The notes: generated from the letters alone by a model not told the origin. DNA of 12,545 nt from CAZHTS01 sp964535315 (GCA_964535315.1 CAZHTS010000117.1:1-12545), one strand, 5' to 3'. Shown: positions 1 to 5,510, counted from the stretch's first letter. A program made the numbers and translations.

Positions 1-22
1 GTTTTTCAGGCCCATTATACGT

Positions 23-179
23 GCGACGCGGCTAAAAACCTAACCGCACAGGTCGGAAAAAAAGCCCGTATTTTTGCGCGCATTCTTATGCGCGCAAAAA
101 TACGAACAAAAAACTCTCTCTTCCTATTCAGCGCGTCGCTTCGATCTGGGCAAAAACCTGTTGCGGGACGCTAAAAAAC
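23..179 (+). repeat. Copy A of the interspersed variable-stem hairpin element
   Basis: This copy reads: a GACGCGGCTAAAAAC segment, a CGCACAGGTCGG segment, an A-run followed by GCC, a perfect 17-bp hairpin (67-83 paired with 88-104, loop TCTT), then AACAAAAAACTCTCTC, GCGCGTCGCTT and TTGCGGGACGCTAAAAA. The same ordered blocks recur at 10655-10807 in this orientation, and in reverse orientation in the 2.9-3.9 kb island. The paired bases of the stem differ from copy to copy while the flanking blocks are kept. It occupies the whole gene-free left end of the window. Confidence 0.8.
57..104 (-). terminator. Hairpin plus T-run, probable terminator of the VOC gene
   Basis: Read on the minus strand, the 17-bp perfect hairpin (104-67) is followed by GGGCTTTTTTT, the usual layout of an intrinsic terminator. 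It lies about 80 bp past the stop codon of the minus-strand VOC gene. The plus strand has an A-run, not a T-run, after the hairpin, so it should not act in that direction. It is part of repeat copy A. Confidence 0.65.
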
Positions 180-182
180 TAT

Positions 183-569
183 CTAAATCGTAATCTCGAC
201 CCGATTTCCATCGGGATCAAGCACACAACTTTCATAATAACCATCTTCAGTAGCCATAGGCCGCCCAACAATAAAATAGCCAGCCGAACCCAACCGGGCC
301 GTCAACTCATCGACCCGTTCTTTGGAACCAACAGAAATGGCCATATGGCTATAACCGACAAATTCCATCAGCGGATTATCTGAATGAGCCATGATACCGG
401 GCATCGACATCAACTCAAGCCGGCTCCCGGAATCGAAAGTAAGAAAATAGGATTCAAAATGCCGGGAATCGGTATATTTAGCCCCGGCTTCAGCCTGAAA
501 GTAGGTTTCATAGAAACTCCGCAGCCGTTCCAAATCTTGAGTAAAAACAGCAATGTGTTCGATTTGCAT
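183..569 (-). CDS. VOC-superfamily (glyoxalase/bleomycin-resistance fold) protein
   Basis: 128-aa single-module VOC protein with the paired beta-alpha-beta-beta-beta units of the glyoxalase I/dioxygenase fold. It opens with MQIEHIAVFTQDLERLRSFY and ends DPDGNRVEI, both typical. The four usual metal-ligand positions can be assigned to H5, E52, H75 and E125, so a metal-dependent lyase, isomerase or resistance function is plausible. The substrate cannot be told. The start at 569 was preferred over an upstream in-frame ATG at 593 because AAGGAG (575-580) lies 5 nt before it. It is divergent from the phosphoesterase, with 49 bp between the two starts. Cytosolic; no signal peptide. Confidence 0.88.
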   Translation of the reverse strand: MQIEHIAVFTQDLERLRSFYETYFQAEAGAKYTDSRHFESYFLTFDSGSRLELMSMPGIMAHSDNPLMEFVGYSHMAISVGSKERVDELTARLGSAGYFIVGRPMATEDGYYESCVLDPDGNRVEITI

Positions 570-618
570 ATCAACTCCTTGAATAAATAACAACCTGACC
601 CAAAGGAAAAATTACAAA

Positions 619-1104
619 ATGCGCTTAGGCCTGATCTCCGATACCCATAACGCCATTCACAAAATGAAAATCGCCCTGGAACACTTCCGCCGGGAAGAAA
701 TCACCACCGTCCTCCATGCCGGAGACGTCACCAGCCCCGAAACCCTCCGCGCCTTCCGCCGCTTCGACCTCTGGCTCGCCTGGGGCAACCAGGACACCGA
801 CGAACTGCTTCCTCTGGTCGAAGAACTCTGGGGCTCAGGACGCATGGCAGCACTCCACCGCCTCACCTTTGAAGGCTCGACGCTGGCTCTGCTCCATGGA
901 GACAACCGGCCCGAGCTGGAAAATCTCATCGCTGCGGGCACCTGCCACTACATCATTCACGGCCACACGCATGCCCCCCGCGACGAACGGATCGGCCCCA
1001 CCCGCGTAATCAACCCCGGCTGCATAGGCGCGGTCCGCTGGCGCGATCCCGGCTACGCCATCCTTGACCTGACCACCGATACGCTGGAGACCTTCGAACT
1101 CTGA
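619..1104 (+). CDS. YfcE/MJ0936-type metallophosphoesterase
   Basis: 161-aa calcineurin-like phosphoesterase of the small YfcE class. The dimetal-site motifs appear in order: SDTH (D8, H10), AGDV (GD at 35-36), GNQD (N57, D59), LHGD (H93) and HGHTH (H116, H118), followed by the usual INPGC/G turn. Members hydrolyse phosphodiesters in vitro with Mn or similar metals, and natural substrates are mostly unknown. The length is normal for the family and no membrane segment is present. A weak AAAGGA lies at 602-607. The last 270 bp overlap the antisense ParB-like reading frame. All motifs are intact, so this strand is certainly coding here. Confidence 0.93.
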   Translation: MRLGLISDTHNAIHKMKIALEHFRREEITTVLHAGDVTSPETLRAFRRFDLWLAWGNQDTDELLPLVEELWGSGRMAALHRLTFEGSTLALLHGDNRPELENLIAAGTCHYIIHGHTHAPRDERIGPTRVINPGCIGAVRWRDPGYAILDLTTDTLETFEL

Positions 1105-1545
1105 TCCCGATAAGGTAATCAGGCTGTATTCCCAGATCTCCGCATCGATAAACTCAATCCCCCAATAATGCGCCGCTGAAACCCGGTGGTGCCCATCCTC
1201 GACATAATAGACCTCACCCACTTTGTAAACCCGGATCGGCGGCCAGTTTCCCTTCTGCAAAACCACCCGACTCCACCGATCGGCCAGATGGCGCTTCAAC
1301 GGCCGGAACTCCCGGTCGAAATCGCCGCAGCGCCCCACGCTCCCCACAATCTGCGCAGTCCGGATCTGCCGCACCCCCACATATTTCCGCTGAGGCTTCA
1401 ATTGATCGTGCAAATCCTGAAAATTGAACAGCCGGGCAGACTTTCCCAACAGCCACGAGGTTGCCTGATTGAACAACGCTTTGCGGCGTAACACATAAAA
1501 AGTATCGAGGGTCATAAAGTGTTCACTGGTTAAAACGAGTTCCAT
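835..1545 (-). CDS. ParB/sulfiredoxin-fold nucleotide-binding-domain protein, C-terminus overlaps yfcE-like gene antisense
   Basis: 236-aa frame. Residues about 55-143 form a ParB-N/Srx-like domain: IVGSVGRCGDFDREF (67-80), then WPPIRVYKVGEVYYVEDGHHR (101-121) with the DGHHR nucleotide-binding box (117-121), then FIDAEIWEY. I associate this family with Chloroflexota, where it is usually annotated only as ParB-like; no ParA or parS partner is visible. The start at 1545 has AGGAGG (1553-1558) at 7 nt, so an upstream in-frame ATG at 1593 is unlikely, and it would overlap an operator. From residue 148 on, the frame runs antisense to the phosphoesterase and is Gly/Ala/Val-rich, as expected of a shadow reading. 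The real protein may be about 148 aa plus an accidental tail. Three LacI-type operators lie upstream. Confidence 0.72.
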   Translation of the reverse strand: MELVLTSEHFMTLDTFYVLRRKALFNQATSWLLGKSARLFNFQDLHDQLKPQRKYVGVRQIRTAQIVGSVGRCGDFDREFRPLKRHLADRWSRVVLQKGNWPPIRVYKVGEVYYVEDGHHRVSAAHYWGIEFIDAEIWEYSLITLSGSEFEGLQRIGGQVKDGVAGIAPADRAYAAGVDYAGGADPFVAGGMRVAVNDVVAGARSDEIFQLGPVVSMEQSQRRAFKGEAVECCHAS

Positions 1546-1578
1546 GGGATTCCCTCCTGAAATAGTCTGATCCCGTCC

Positions 1579-1592
1579 TGCAACCGGTTGCA
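1579..1592. promoter_or_regulatory. LacI-family operator O1
   Basis: Perfect 14-bp palindrome TGCAACCGGTTGCA with the central CG expected of a LacI/GalR-family site. It lies 33 bp upstream of the ParB-like start codon, just beyond the Shine-Dalgarno region, where bound repressor would block transcription entering the gene. It is identical to the sites at 1662, 1714 and 2788. Confidence 0.88.
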
Positions 1593-1599
1593 CCGGTCG

Positions 1600-1628
1600 T
1601 TAAAAAATTTTTCCTGAAATATTGTCTT
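1600..1628 (-). promoter_or_regulatory. Weak candidate promoter for the ParB-like gene
   Basis: On the minus strand AAGACA (1628-1623), a 17-bp spacer and TTTTAA (1605-1600) form a poor sigma70-like match, inside an A/T-rich stretch. The placement is suggestive: operator O1 would begin 7 bp downstream, covering the start-site region. The hexamers are weak and transcription could instead come from the lacI promoter. Confidence 0.3.
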
Positions 1629-1661
1629 AAATCGATCCTGCCGGATCGCCGCTTCCCGGTT

Positions 1662-1675
1662 TGCAACCGGTTGCA
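1662..1675. promoter_or_regulatory. LacI-family operator O2
   Basis: Second identical 14-bp palindrome, 83 bp from O1 measured start to start, close to eight helical turns. It lies upstream of any likely promoter of the ParB-like gene, as expected of an auxiliary operator for looping or cooperative binding. Confidence 0.88.
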
Positions 1676-1713
1676 CTACCCTTCAAAAAAAGCAACCGCC
1701 GTCTCATCGCTTC

Positions 1714-1727
1714 TGCAACCGGTTGCA
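1714..1727. promoter_or_regulatory. LacI-family operator O3
   Basis: Third identical 14-bp palindrome, 52 bp from O2 (close to five helical turns) and 23 bp past the lacI stop codon. A half-site-like GCAACCG is also present at 1692-1698, between O2 and O3. Confidence 0.88.
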
Positions 1728-1750
1728 TCCAGCCCTAAAAAAAAGCCTGC

Positions 1751-2767
1751 TCAACAACAGGACTCCCGAATCACCAGCTCTACCGGAACCGTCACCTGAG
1801 TGATCTCCCCCGTCTGCAAATAATGGATCAATCCCTGCACCAGGGACCGCCCGATCTCCGGAATATTCTGGCGGATCGTGGTGAGCGAAGGAATACAATA
1901 CCGGGCCATCGACACATCGTCATACCCGATCACCGCCACATCTTCCGGCACCCGCCGCCCCGACTTTATCAATGTGCGAATAGCCGCAATGGCCATCAAG
2001 TCGCTGTTGACAAAAACACCGTCCACGTCCACATCTCGCGCCAGGATCTCCTGCATGGCCGCCGTTCCCGACGCACTGGTAAAATCCCCATAGCAGCACA
2101 ATTCAGGATCGACCGTCATGCCCGCCGCCTTGAGTGCCGCTTCATACCCGGCGTACCGCAGCTGCACTTCCATCTCCCCTCGCGGCCCTCCCAGAAAAGC
2201 GATCCGCCGCCGACCGCCATCCAGAAGGTGCTGCGTTGCCAGCCGCCCCCCGGTCAAATTGTCCCCCGAAACCGTACAATGGTTCGTCTCACCGGCCGTC
2301 TCTTCCCAGGCGATAAAGGGCGCTTCGACATCCAGCAACGTCTGAATGTGACTCTCTTTCCGTGAAGAGACCATCAAAATAAAGCCATCCGCCCGCCCGC
2401 TGTTGAGATAAAGACGGGGCCACTCAGTATCGTTCGGATCGACATGGACCATCAACAGATCATAGGTATTCTTCGCCAGCGCCAGCGAAATGGCATCCAG
2501 AATTTCAAAGGTGAAAATATCCTCAGCTGAGGAAGTAGCACAATAGTTGTGCGTCACGAAAGCGATCGTGTTGCTCTGCTGCATACTGAGCCGCCGCGCC
2601 GGCAGATTGACCTGATAATTGTACTGCCGGGCCAGAGCCTGAATCCGCTCCCGGGTTTCGGCGCTGATCAAGGGACTGTCGCTCAACGCGCGGGAAACGG
2701 TCGATTTGGAAACCCCGGCGAGTTGAGCGATATCATCAATCGTCTGGCGGCCCGAACGTTTCGGCAT
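1751..2767 (-). CDS. LacI/GalR-family transcriptional regulator
   Basis: 338 aa, full length. The N-terminal DNA-binding domain has the classic helix-turn-helix TIDDIAQLAGVSKSTVSRAL (residues 9-28), a third helix, and a hinge around 53-63 (NLPARRLSM). Residues about 66-338 are the periplasmic-binding-protein-like effector domain, with GGPRGEMEVQLRYAGYEAAL, VDGVFVNSDLMAIAAI and VAVIGYDDVSMARYCIPSLT in the usual places. Members normally sense a sugar or nucleoside and release DNA, but the ligand cannot be read from sequence. GGGAG (2776-2780) precedes the start by 8 nt. An operator overlaps its own promoter, so it is probably autorepressed. No sugar transporter or glycosidase is nearby; the only adjacent candidate target is the ParB-like gene downstream on the same strand. 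Confidence 0.95.
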   Translation of the reverse strand: MPKRSGRQTIDDIAQLAGVSKSTVSRALSDSPLISAETRERIQALARQYNYQVNLPARRLSMQQSNTIAFVTHNYCATSSAEDIFTFEILDAISLALAKNTYDLLMVHVDPNDTEWPRLYLNSGRADGFILMVSSRKESHIQTLLDVEAPFIAWEETAGETNHCTVSGDNLTGGRLATQHLLDGGRRRIAFLGGPRGEMEVQLRYAGYEAALKAAGMTVDPELCCYGDFTSASGTAAMQEILARDVDVDGVFVNSDLMAIAAIRTLIKSGRRVPEDVAVIGYDDVSMARYCIPSLTTIRQNIPEIGRSLVQGLIHYLQTGEITQVTVPVELVIRESCC

Positions 2768-2787
2768 TTTGTTTGCTCCCTTTTCTC

Positions 2788-2801
2788 TGCAACCGGTTGC
2801 A
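2788..2801. promoter_or_regulatory. LacI-family operator O4 (autoregulatory)
   Basis: Fourth identical 14-bp palindrome, 20 bp upstream of the lacI start codon. Its first base on the minus strand is the last base of the -10 hexamer, so it covers the expected transcription start. This is the standard position for autorepression by steric block. Confidence 0.9.
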
Positions 2802-2829
2802 TTGTATCATAGATTCCCTTTCATGTCAA
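2801..2829 (-). promoter_or_regulatory. Strong sigma70-like promoter of lacI
   Basis: On the minus strand there is a perfect TTGACA (2829-2824), a 17-bp spacer, and TACAAT (2806-2801) preceded by TGA, giving an extended -10 element. It matches the consensus better than any other site noticed in the window. The start point should fall about 2794, inside operator O4. Confidence 0.85.
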
Positions 2830-2872
2830 CAAGGAAAAAACAATCCTCCTATTCCATCCCATACCGCCTCCA

Positions 2873-2898
2873 GGCATGGCCTTCTGTCTTGAATATAG
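2873..2898 (+). repeat. Divergent copy R0 of the island direct repeat
   Basis: The GGCATGGCCTTCTGTCTTGA core is followed by ATATAG, matching the 3' half of the 44-bp repeats at 3303 and 3466 with a few changes. It is followed, as in the 3466 copy, by CTCTATGGCA and the hairpin element. Confidence 0.65.
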
Positions 2899-2902
2899 CC
2901 CT

Positions 2903-3040
2903 CTATGGCACGATGCGGCCTTGTAGCGCCCCGCAAATAGCCCATTCCCCGTAAAATTCACCGCGCTGGACAGGCAGAGAGAGTTTTTTAGGGAAAATTG
3001 CACGCCTCAGAAGGCGTGCAATTTTCCCCTTCCCCTTTTT
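2903..3040 (-). repeat. Copy B of the hairpin element
   Basis: Reverse orientation relative to copy A. The hairpin is 2991-3007 paired with 3012-3028: 17 bp, perfect, loop CAGA (TCTG on the other strand). It is flanked on the left by GGCAGAGAGAGTTTTTT and further left by TAGCGCCCCGC, and on the right by a T-run at 3036-3040. The stem sequence differs wholly from the other copies in its outer part (GGGAAAATT). No plus-strand gene ends upstream, so it does not obviously terminate anything. Confidence 0.8.
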
Positions 3041-3095
3041 GTCACATTGCATTGACAGGCGCCTTCTTAAACCCTGAAAGGATGGTTTAGGTAAG

Positions 3096-3114
3096 CCTGG
3101 GGTGAAACCCCAGG
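3096..3114. repeat. CCTGGGG stem-loop, first copy
   Basis: CCTGGGGT, loop GAA, ACCCCAGG: a perfect 8-bp stem with a 3-nt loop. A second copy (CCTGGGGT, GAA, GCCCCAGG, with one G-T wobble) lies at 3727-3745 in the same relative position within the composite repeat unit. It resembles palindromes scattered through other bacterial genomes; this comparison is from memory only. Confidence 0.7.
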
Positions 3115-3141
3115 AACCCCAACCGACAACCCATTTTCATC

Positions 3142-3183
3142 CTTCGGGGTGCTCCCCTGCATGGCTTTCTGTCCTGAAAATAG
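3142..3183 (+). repeat. Copy R1 of the island direct repeat
   Basis: A CTTCGGGGTGCTCCCCTGC block followed by ATGGCTTTCTGTCCTGAAAA and TAG. It is a slightly shortened and diverged version of the copies at 3303-3346 and 3466-3509. It is preceded by CCCATTTTCATC, which also precedes the truncated copy near 3762. Confidence 0.7.
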
Positions 3184-3208
3184 GCCTACCGTGCAAAAAT
3201 CTCCCCAA

Positions 3209-3230
3209 GGGCGGCCACATCGGGCCGCCC
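3209..3230. repeat. GGGCGGCC palindrome
   Basis: GGGCGGCC (3209-3216) pairs perfectly with GGCCGCCC (3223-3230) around a 6-nt loop and is followed by CTACC. It occurs once in the window, inside the repeat island. Confidence 0.6.
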
Positions 3231-3302
3231 CTACCCGGAAAACGTCCCCCATAGGGGTACCCCTTGTGGGTACCCAATCCTGACGAATCGTCTATTTTCC
3301 TC

Positions 3303-3346
3303 TTTCGGGGTGCCGCCCCCGGCATAGCCTTCTGTCCTGAAAATAG
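3303..3346 (+). repeat. Copy R2 of the 44-bp direct repeat
   Basis: Differs from copy R3 (3466-3509) at a single base over 44 bp (CATAGCC against CATGGCC). The two copies flank the CGCAGAG palindrome, as if that palindrome had been inserted into or between duplicated DNA. Confidence 0.85.
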
Positions 3347-3357
3347 CCGGGATTTTT

Positions 3358-3448
3358 AACGCAGAGTCGCAAAGAAGCAGAGACGCAGAGCCAGAGAAAA
3401 TAATCTATCCCTCTCTGCGCCTCTTTGCGATCTCCCCGCCTCTGCGTT
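3358..3448. repeat. CGCAGAG long imperfect palindrome
   Basis: AACGCAGAGTCGCAAAGAAG on the left and CTCTTTGCGATCTC...CTCTGCGTT on the right form a 91-bp imperfect inverted repeat with an A/T-rich centre. It resembles the dispersed CGCAGAG..GCAAAG palindromes I recall from many environmental bacterial genomes, which behave like small non-autonomous elements. No transposase is present. Confidence 0.75.
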
Positions 3449-3465
3449 GAAATCTCTTTTTCATT

Positions 3466-3509
3466 TTTCGGGGTGCCGCCCCCGGCATGGCCTTCTGTCC
3501 TGAAAATAG
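3466..3509 (+). repeat. Copy R3 of the 44-bp direct repeat
   Basis: Matches R2 at 43 of 44 positions. It runs directly into CTCTATGGCA and hairpin-element copy C, the same order seen for R0 and copy B. Confidence 0.85.
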
Positions 3510-3517
3510 GGCTCTAT

Positions 3518-3657
3518 GGCATGGCCCCGGCCTTATAACGTCCCGCACCTGTCACTTTCCCCGTAAAACACGCCGCGCGGTGCGCAGCAGGGAGAGAGAA
3601 TTTTTTGTTTATGTTTTCGGCGGCTTCAGAAAGCCGCCGAAAACATAGGCCTTTTTT
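3518..3657 (-). repeat. Copy C of the hairpin element
   Basis: The hairpin is 3610-3626 paired with 3631-3647 (17 bp, loop CAGA), followed by GGCCTTTTTTG. The left flank has CGTCCCGCACCTGTCAC, CCCCGTAAAACACGCCGCG and GGGAGAGAGAATTTTTT. Bases 3518-3646 are nearly identical to 3785-3914 (copy D): I count three substitutions and a one-base T-run indel. Confidence 0.85.
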
Positions 3658-3726
3658 GCCCCCGTCGCGTTAGCAGGTGCCTTCTTGTTAAGCATTCTCA
3701 GCCCCAAAGGGGCGACCTCAAGGTAG

Positions 3727-3745
3727 CCTGGGGTGAAGCCCCAGG
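3727..3745. repeat. CCTGGGG stem-loop, second copy
   Basis: CCTGGGGT, loop GAA, GCCCCAGG. It lies between hairpin copies C and D, matching the location of the first copy downstream of hairpin B. Confidence 0.65.
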
Positions 3746-3784
3746 GAACCGCGCCTGAAAACCATTTTCATCCTTCAGGATGCC

Positions 3785-3925
3785 GGCATGGCCCCGGCCT
3801 TGTAGCGTCCCGCACCTGTCACTTTCCCCGTAGAACACGCCGCGCGGTGCGCAGCAGGGAGAGAGAATTTTTTTGTTTATGTTTTCGGCGGCTTCAGAAA
3901 GCCGCCGAAAACATGGCCCTTTTCC
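3785..3925 (-). repeat. Copy D of the hairpin element
   Basis: The hairpin is 3879-3894 paired with 3899-3914 (16 bp, loop CAGA), followed by GGCCCTTTTCC. It is an almost exact 130-bp direct duplicate of copy C, displaced by about 267 bp, so this duplication is recent compared with copies A, B, E and F. Confidence 0.85.
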
Positions 3926-4102
3926 AGAGCCGTCCCCGCGGCACTCTCTAAGCCCTCCCCCTCACCGCTACGCCGGCGGCGCATCTTCACAAAGGATCTC
4001 CCAAAAGCGCGTTACGCTCGTACAACTGTATAGTGCGAAGCAGGGTTGGGAGAGGGCCAGCGCGCAAAAACATAGCCTTTTCCAGAACCGCCCCGGCGAC
4101 AC
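3908..4102 (+). repeat. Short direct repeats flanking a 123-bp insert
   Basis: AAAACATGGCCCTTTTCCAG and the following bases (3908-3944) recur with a few changes at 4067-4102, starting AAAACATAGCCTTTTCCAGA. The segment between begins near CCCTCCCCCTC and ends near GGGAGAGGG, which are roughly inverted. The layout could be an insertion with a duplicated flank, or a copy of the right end of hairpin copy D. Nothing coding is recognisable in the insert. Confidence 0.5.
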
Positions 4103-4121
4103 GGGCTGTCTACTTCTGCTT

Positions 4122-4150
4122 TTGTCCATTTCCTGGATTTCCCGTATAAT
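4122..4150 (+). promoter_or_regulatory. Sigma70-like promoter of the central operon
   Basis: TTGTCC (4122-4127), a 17-bp spacer and a perfect TATAAT (4145-4150). It lies about 78 bp before the first start codon, at the point where the repeat island gives way to unique sequence. It is the only clear promoter ahead of the five co-directional genes ending at 10586. Confidence 0.7.
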
Positions 4151-4228
4151 GAAGGAGAAAATTTTTGACCCTTTCTCCCCTGAAAGGGAATATCGGAAGC
4201 TGCGCGGAAATATTAAATCGAGGTAACC

Positions 4229-4717
4229 ATGCATCTGGAACAGAGTAAACAGGTTCTCAAAGAGAGCCTGCTATTCCGGGAACTGAACGACGCCCATTTG
4301 GATCTGGTCCTTCTTACCTGTGAAGAAGCCAATTATATAACCGGCGATATCATCTTTCGCCAGGGTGACCCCGGAGATGCGCTCTACCTCATCGCCCGCG
4401 GTGAAGTCGAGATCCTCCTCTATTCGTCTCGGCCCACCGATGAGCCGGTCGTCATCACCATCCTCACCCCGGGAAGCTGCTTCGGCGAAGTCACGCTGGT
4501 CGAAGAAGGCCCCCGTACTGCCACAACTCGCTGCCATACGGATGTACAACTCCTGAGGATTCCCCGTAACCGCCTGCTGAGACTCAGCAACGATTACCCC
4601 GAAATCGGCTACCGCATTATCCGCCGGATCGCGGCCGATCTGGCCCTCAAGATCCGGGAAAACAACCTGCGTACCCAGGTTTTCATGAAACCGGTAACAA
4701 CAGAACCCGGCAACTAA
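4229..4717 (+). CDS. Stand-alone cyclic-nucleotide-binding-domain protein
   Basis: 162 aa consisting essentially of one CRP/PKA-type cNMP-binding domain. The beta-barrel spans about residues 35-115 and helices follow. The phosphate-binding cassette is readable: FGEVTLVEEGPRTATTRC (85-102), with E87 and R96 at the positions that contact ribose and phosphate in cNMP-binding members, so nucleotide binding is possible. There is no C-terminal helix-turn-helix, so it is not a CRP/FNR DNA-binding regulator. No transmembrane or catalytic domain is fused to it. GAGG (4220-4223) precedes the start. It is the first gene of the operon, 22 bp before the ABC ATPase, which suggests that it senses a signal for the transporter or a later product. 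The partner is unknown. Confidence 0.9.
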   Translation: MHLEQSKQVLKESLLFRELNDAHLDLVLLTCEEANYITGDIIFRQGDPGDALYLIARGEVEILLYSSRPTDEPVVITILTPGSCFGEVTLVEEGPRTATTRCHTDVQLLRIPRNRLLRLSNDYPEIGYRIIRRIAADLALKIRENNLRTQVFMKPVTTEPGN

Positions 4718-4739
4718 GCCCGATCCCGAAAGGACCTGT

Positions 4740-5504
4740 ATGTTCGACACAACCCGGCCGATCGTCCGCTTGATCGATATCAAGAAAACCTATGGCGGCA
4801 ACGCCGTACTCAAAGGCGTCTCGCTCGACATCATGAAAGGCGAGAACATCGTCATCATCGGCCCCAGCGGCACCGGCAAAAGCACTCTGTTGCGCTGCGT
4901 CAACCTGCTGACCCGTCCCGACGAAGGGCAGGTCTGGGTAGAAGACGTAGAGGTGACCGCCCCCCGCACCGATATCAACCGCATCCGCGCCCGGGTCGGA
5001 ATGGTCTTTCAGGATTTCAACCTCTTCAACCACATGACCTCGCTGAACAATGTAATGGCCGGCCCGGTCCACGTCAAACACCTGCCGGTCAAAAAGGCCC
5101 GCGAACTCGCCATGTACGAACTGGAGCGGGTAGGCCTGGAGGAAAAGGCCGACGCCTATCCCGGGCAGCTCTCCGGCGGCCAGAAACAGCGCGTCGCCAT
5201 CGCCCGCGCCCTGGCCATGAACCCCCAGGTGATGCTCTTCGACGAACCAACCTCCGCCCTCGACCCCGAACTGATCGGCGAGGTGCTCACGGTCATGAAA
5301 AAACTGGCCGAAGAACGGATGACCATGCTGGTCGTCACCCACGAGATGGGCTTCGCCCGCGAAGTCTCCGACCGGATCGTCTTCATGGAAAAAGGCTACA
5401 TCGTCGAACAGGGCCCACCCGAACAGCTCTTCCATAACGCCCAACATGCCCGCACCCGTGAGTTCCTGGGAAAAATCAGCGAACTCTACGGAGAAAAGGA
5501 CTGA
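4740..5504 (+). CDS. Polar-amino-acid-type ABC transporter ATP-binding protein (GlnQ/HisP family)
   Basis: 254 aa, complete ABC ATPase. Walker A GPSGTGKST (41-49), Q-loop Q91, signature LSGGQKQR (144-151), Walker B VMLFDEP (164-170), D-loop SALD (172-175) and switch histidine H201 in VVTHEMGFA. The combination LLRCVNLL, FNLFNHM and THEMGFAREVSDR is characteristic of the PAAT family that imports glutamine, histidine, arginine and similar amino acids. The start at 4740 has AAAGGA (4729-4734) at 5 nt. It ends 6 bp before the permease, so the two surely form one membrane complex. The exact substrate cannot be inferred. Confidence 0.96.
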   Translation: MFDTTRPIVRLIDIKKTYGGNAVLKGVSLDIMKGENIVIIGPSGTGKSTLLRCVNLLTRPDEGQVWVEDVEVTAPRTDINRIRARVGMVFQDFNLFNHMTSLNNVMAGPVHVKHLPVKKARELAMYELERVGLEEKADAYPGQLSGGQKQRVAIARALAMNPQVMLFDEPTSALDPELIGEVLTVMKKLAEERMTMLVVTHEMGFAREVSDRIVFMEKGYIVEQGPPEQLFHNAQHARTREFLGKISELYGEKD

Positions 5505-5510
5505 GGGCGC

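Larger units (their letters stand above)
2830..4120. other. Gene-free mosaic repeat island between lacI and the central operon
   Basis: About 1.3 kb without a credible gene. Short open frames occur (for example 3873-4226 plus), but they run through palindromes and direct repeats and show no recognisable domain or convincing ribosome site. The island is built from repeated blocks that recur in order: a CCTGGGG stem-loop, a CATTTTCATCCTTCGGGGTG block, a 44-bp repeat ending in CTGTCCTGAAAATAG, CTCTATGGCA, CGGCCTTGTAGCGTCCCGC, the hairpin element, then GCCTTCTT. One interval also carries a GGGCGGCC palindrome and a CGCAGAG palindrome. It separates two divergent transcription units. Confidence 0.75.

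Noticed and set aside
570..618. Divergent promoters between the VOC and phosphoesterase genes
   Set aside because: Only 49 bp separate the two starts. I could find only poor hexamer matches (such as TTGCAT at 564-569), too weak to report as promoters.
1545..1593. N-terminal extension of the ParB-like protein from an upstream ATG
   Set aside because: It would pass through the AGGAGG ribosome site and operator O1. The ATG at 1545 is ideally placed after that ribosome site.
2830..4120. CRISPR array or integron-like attC cluster
   Set aside because: The repeats are not regularly spaced and have no unique equal-length spacers. No cas or integrase gene is visible, and the units are palindromic elements of mixed families.
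3873..4226. 117-codon plus-strand frame before the cNMP gene
   Set aside because: It runs through hairpin D, the flanking duplicates and the operon promoter. No domain is recognisable and its composition follows the repeats.
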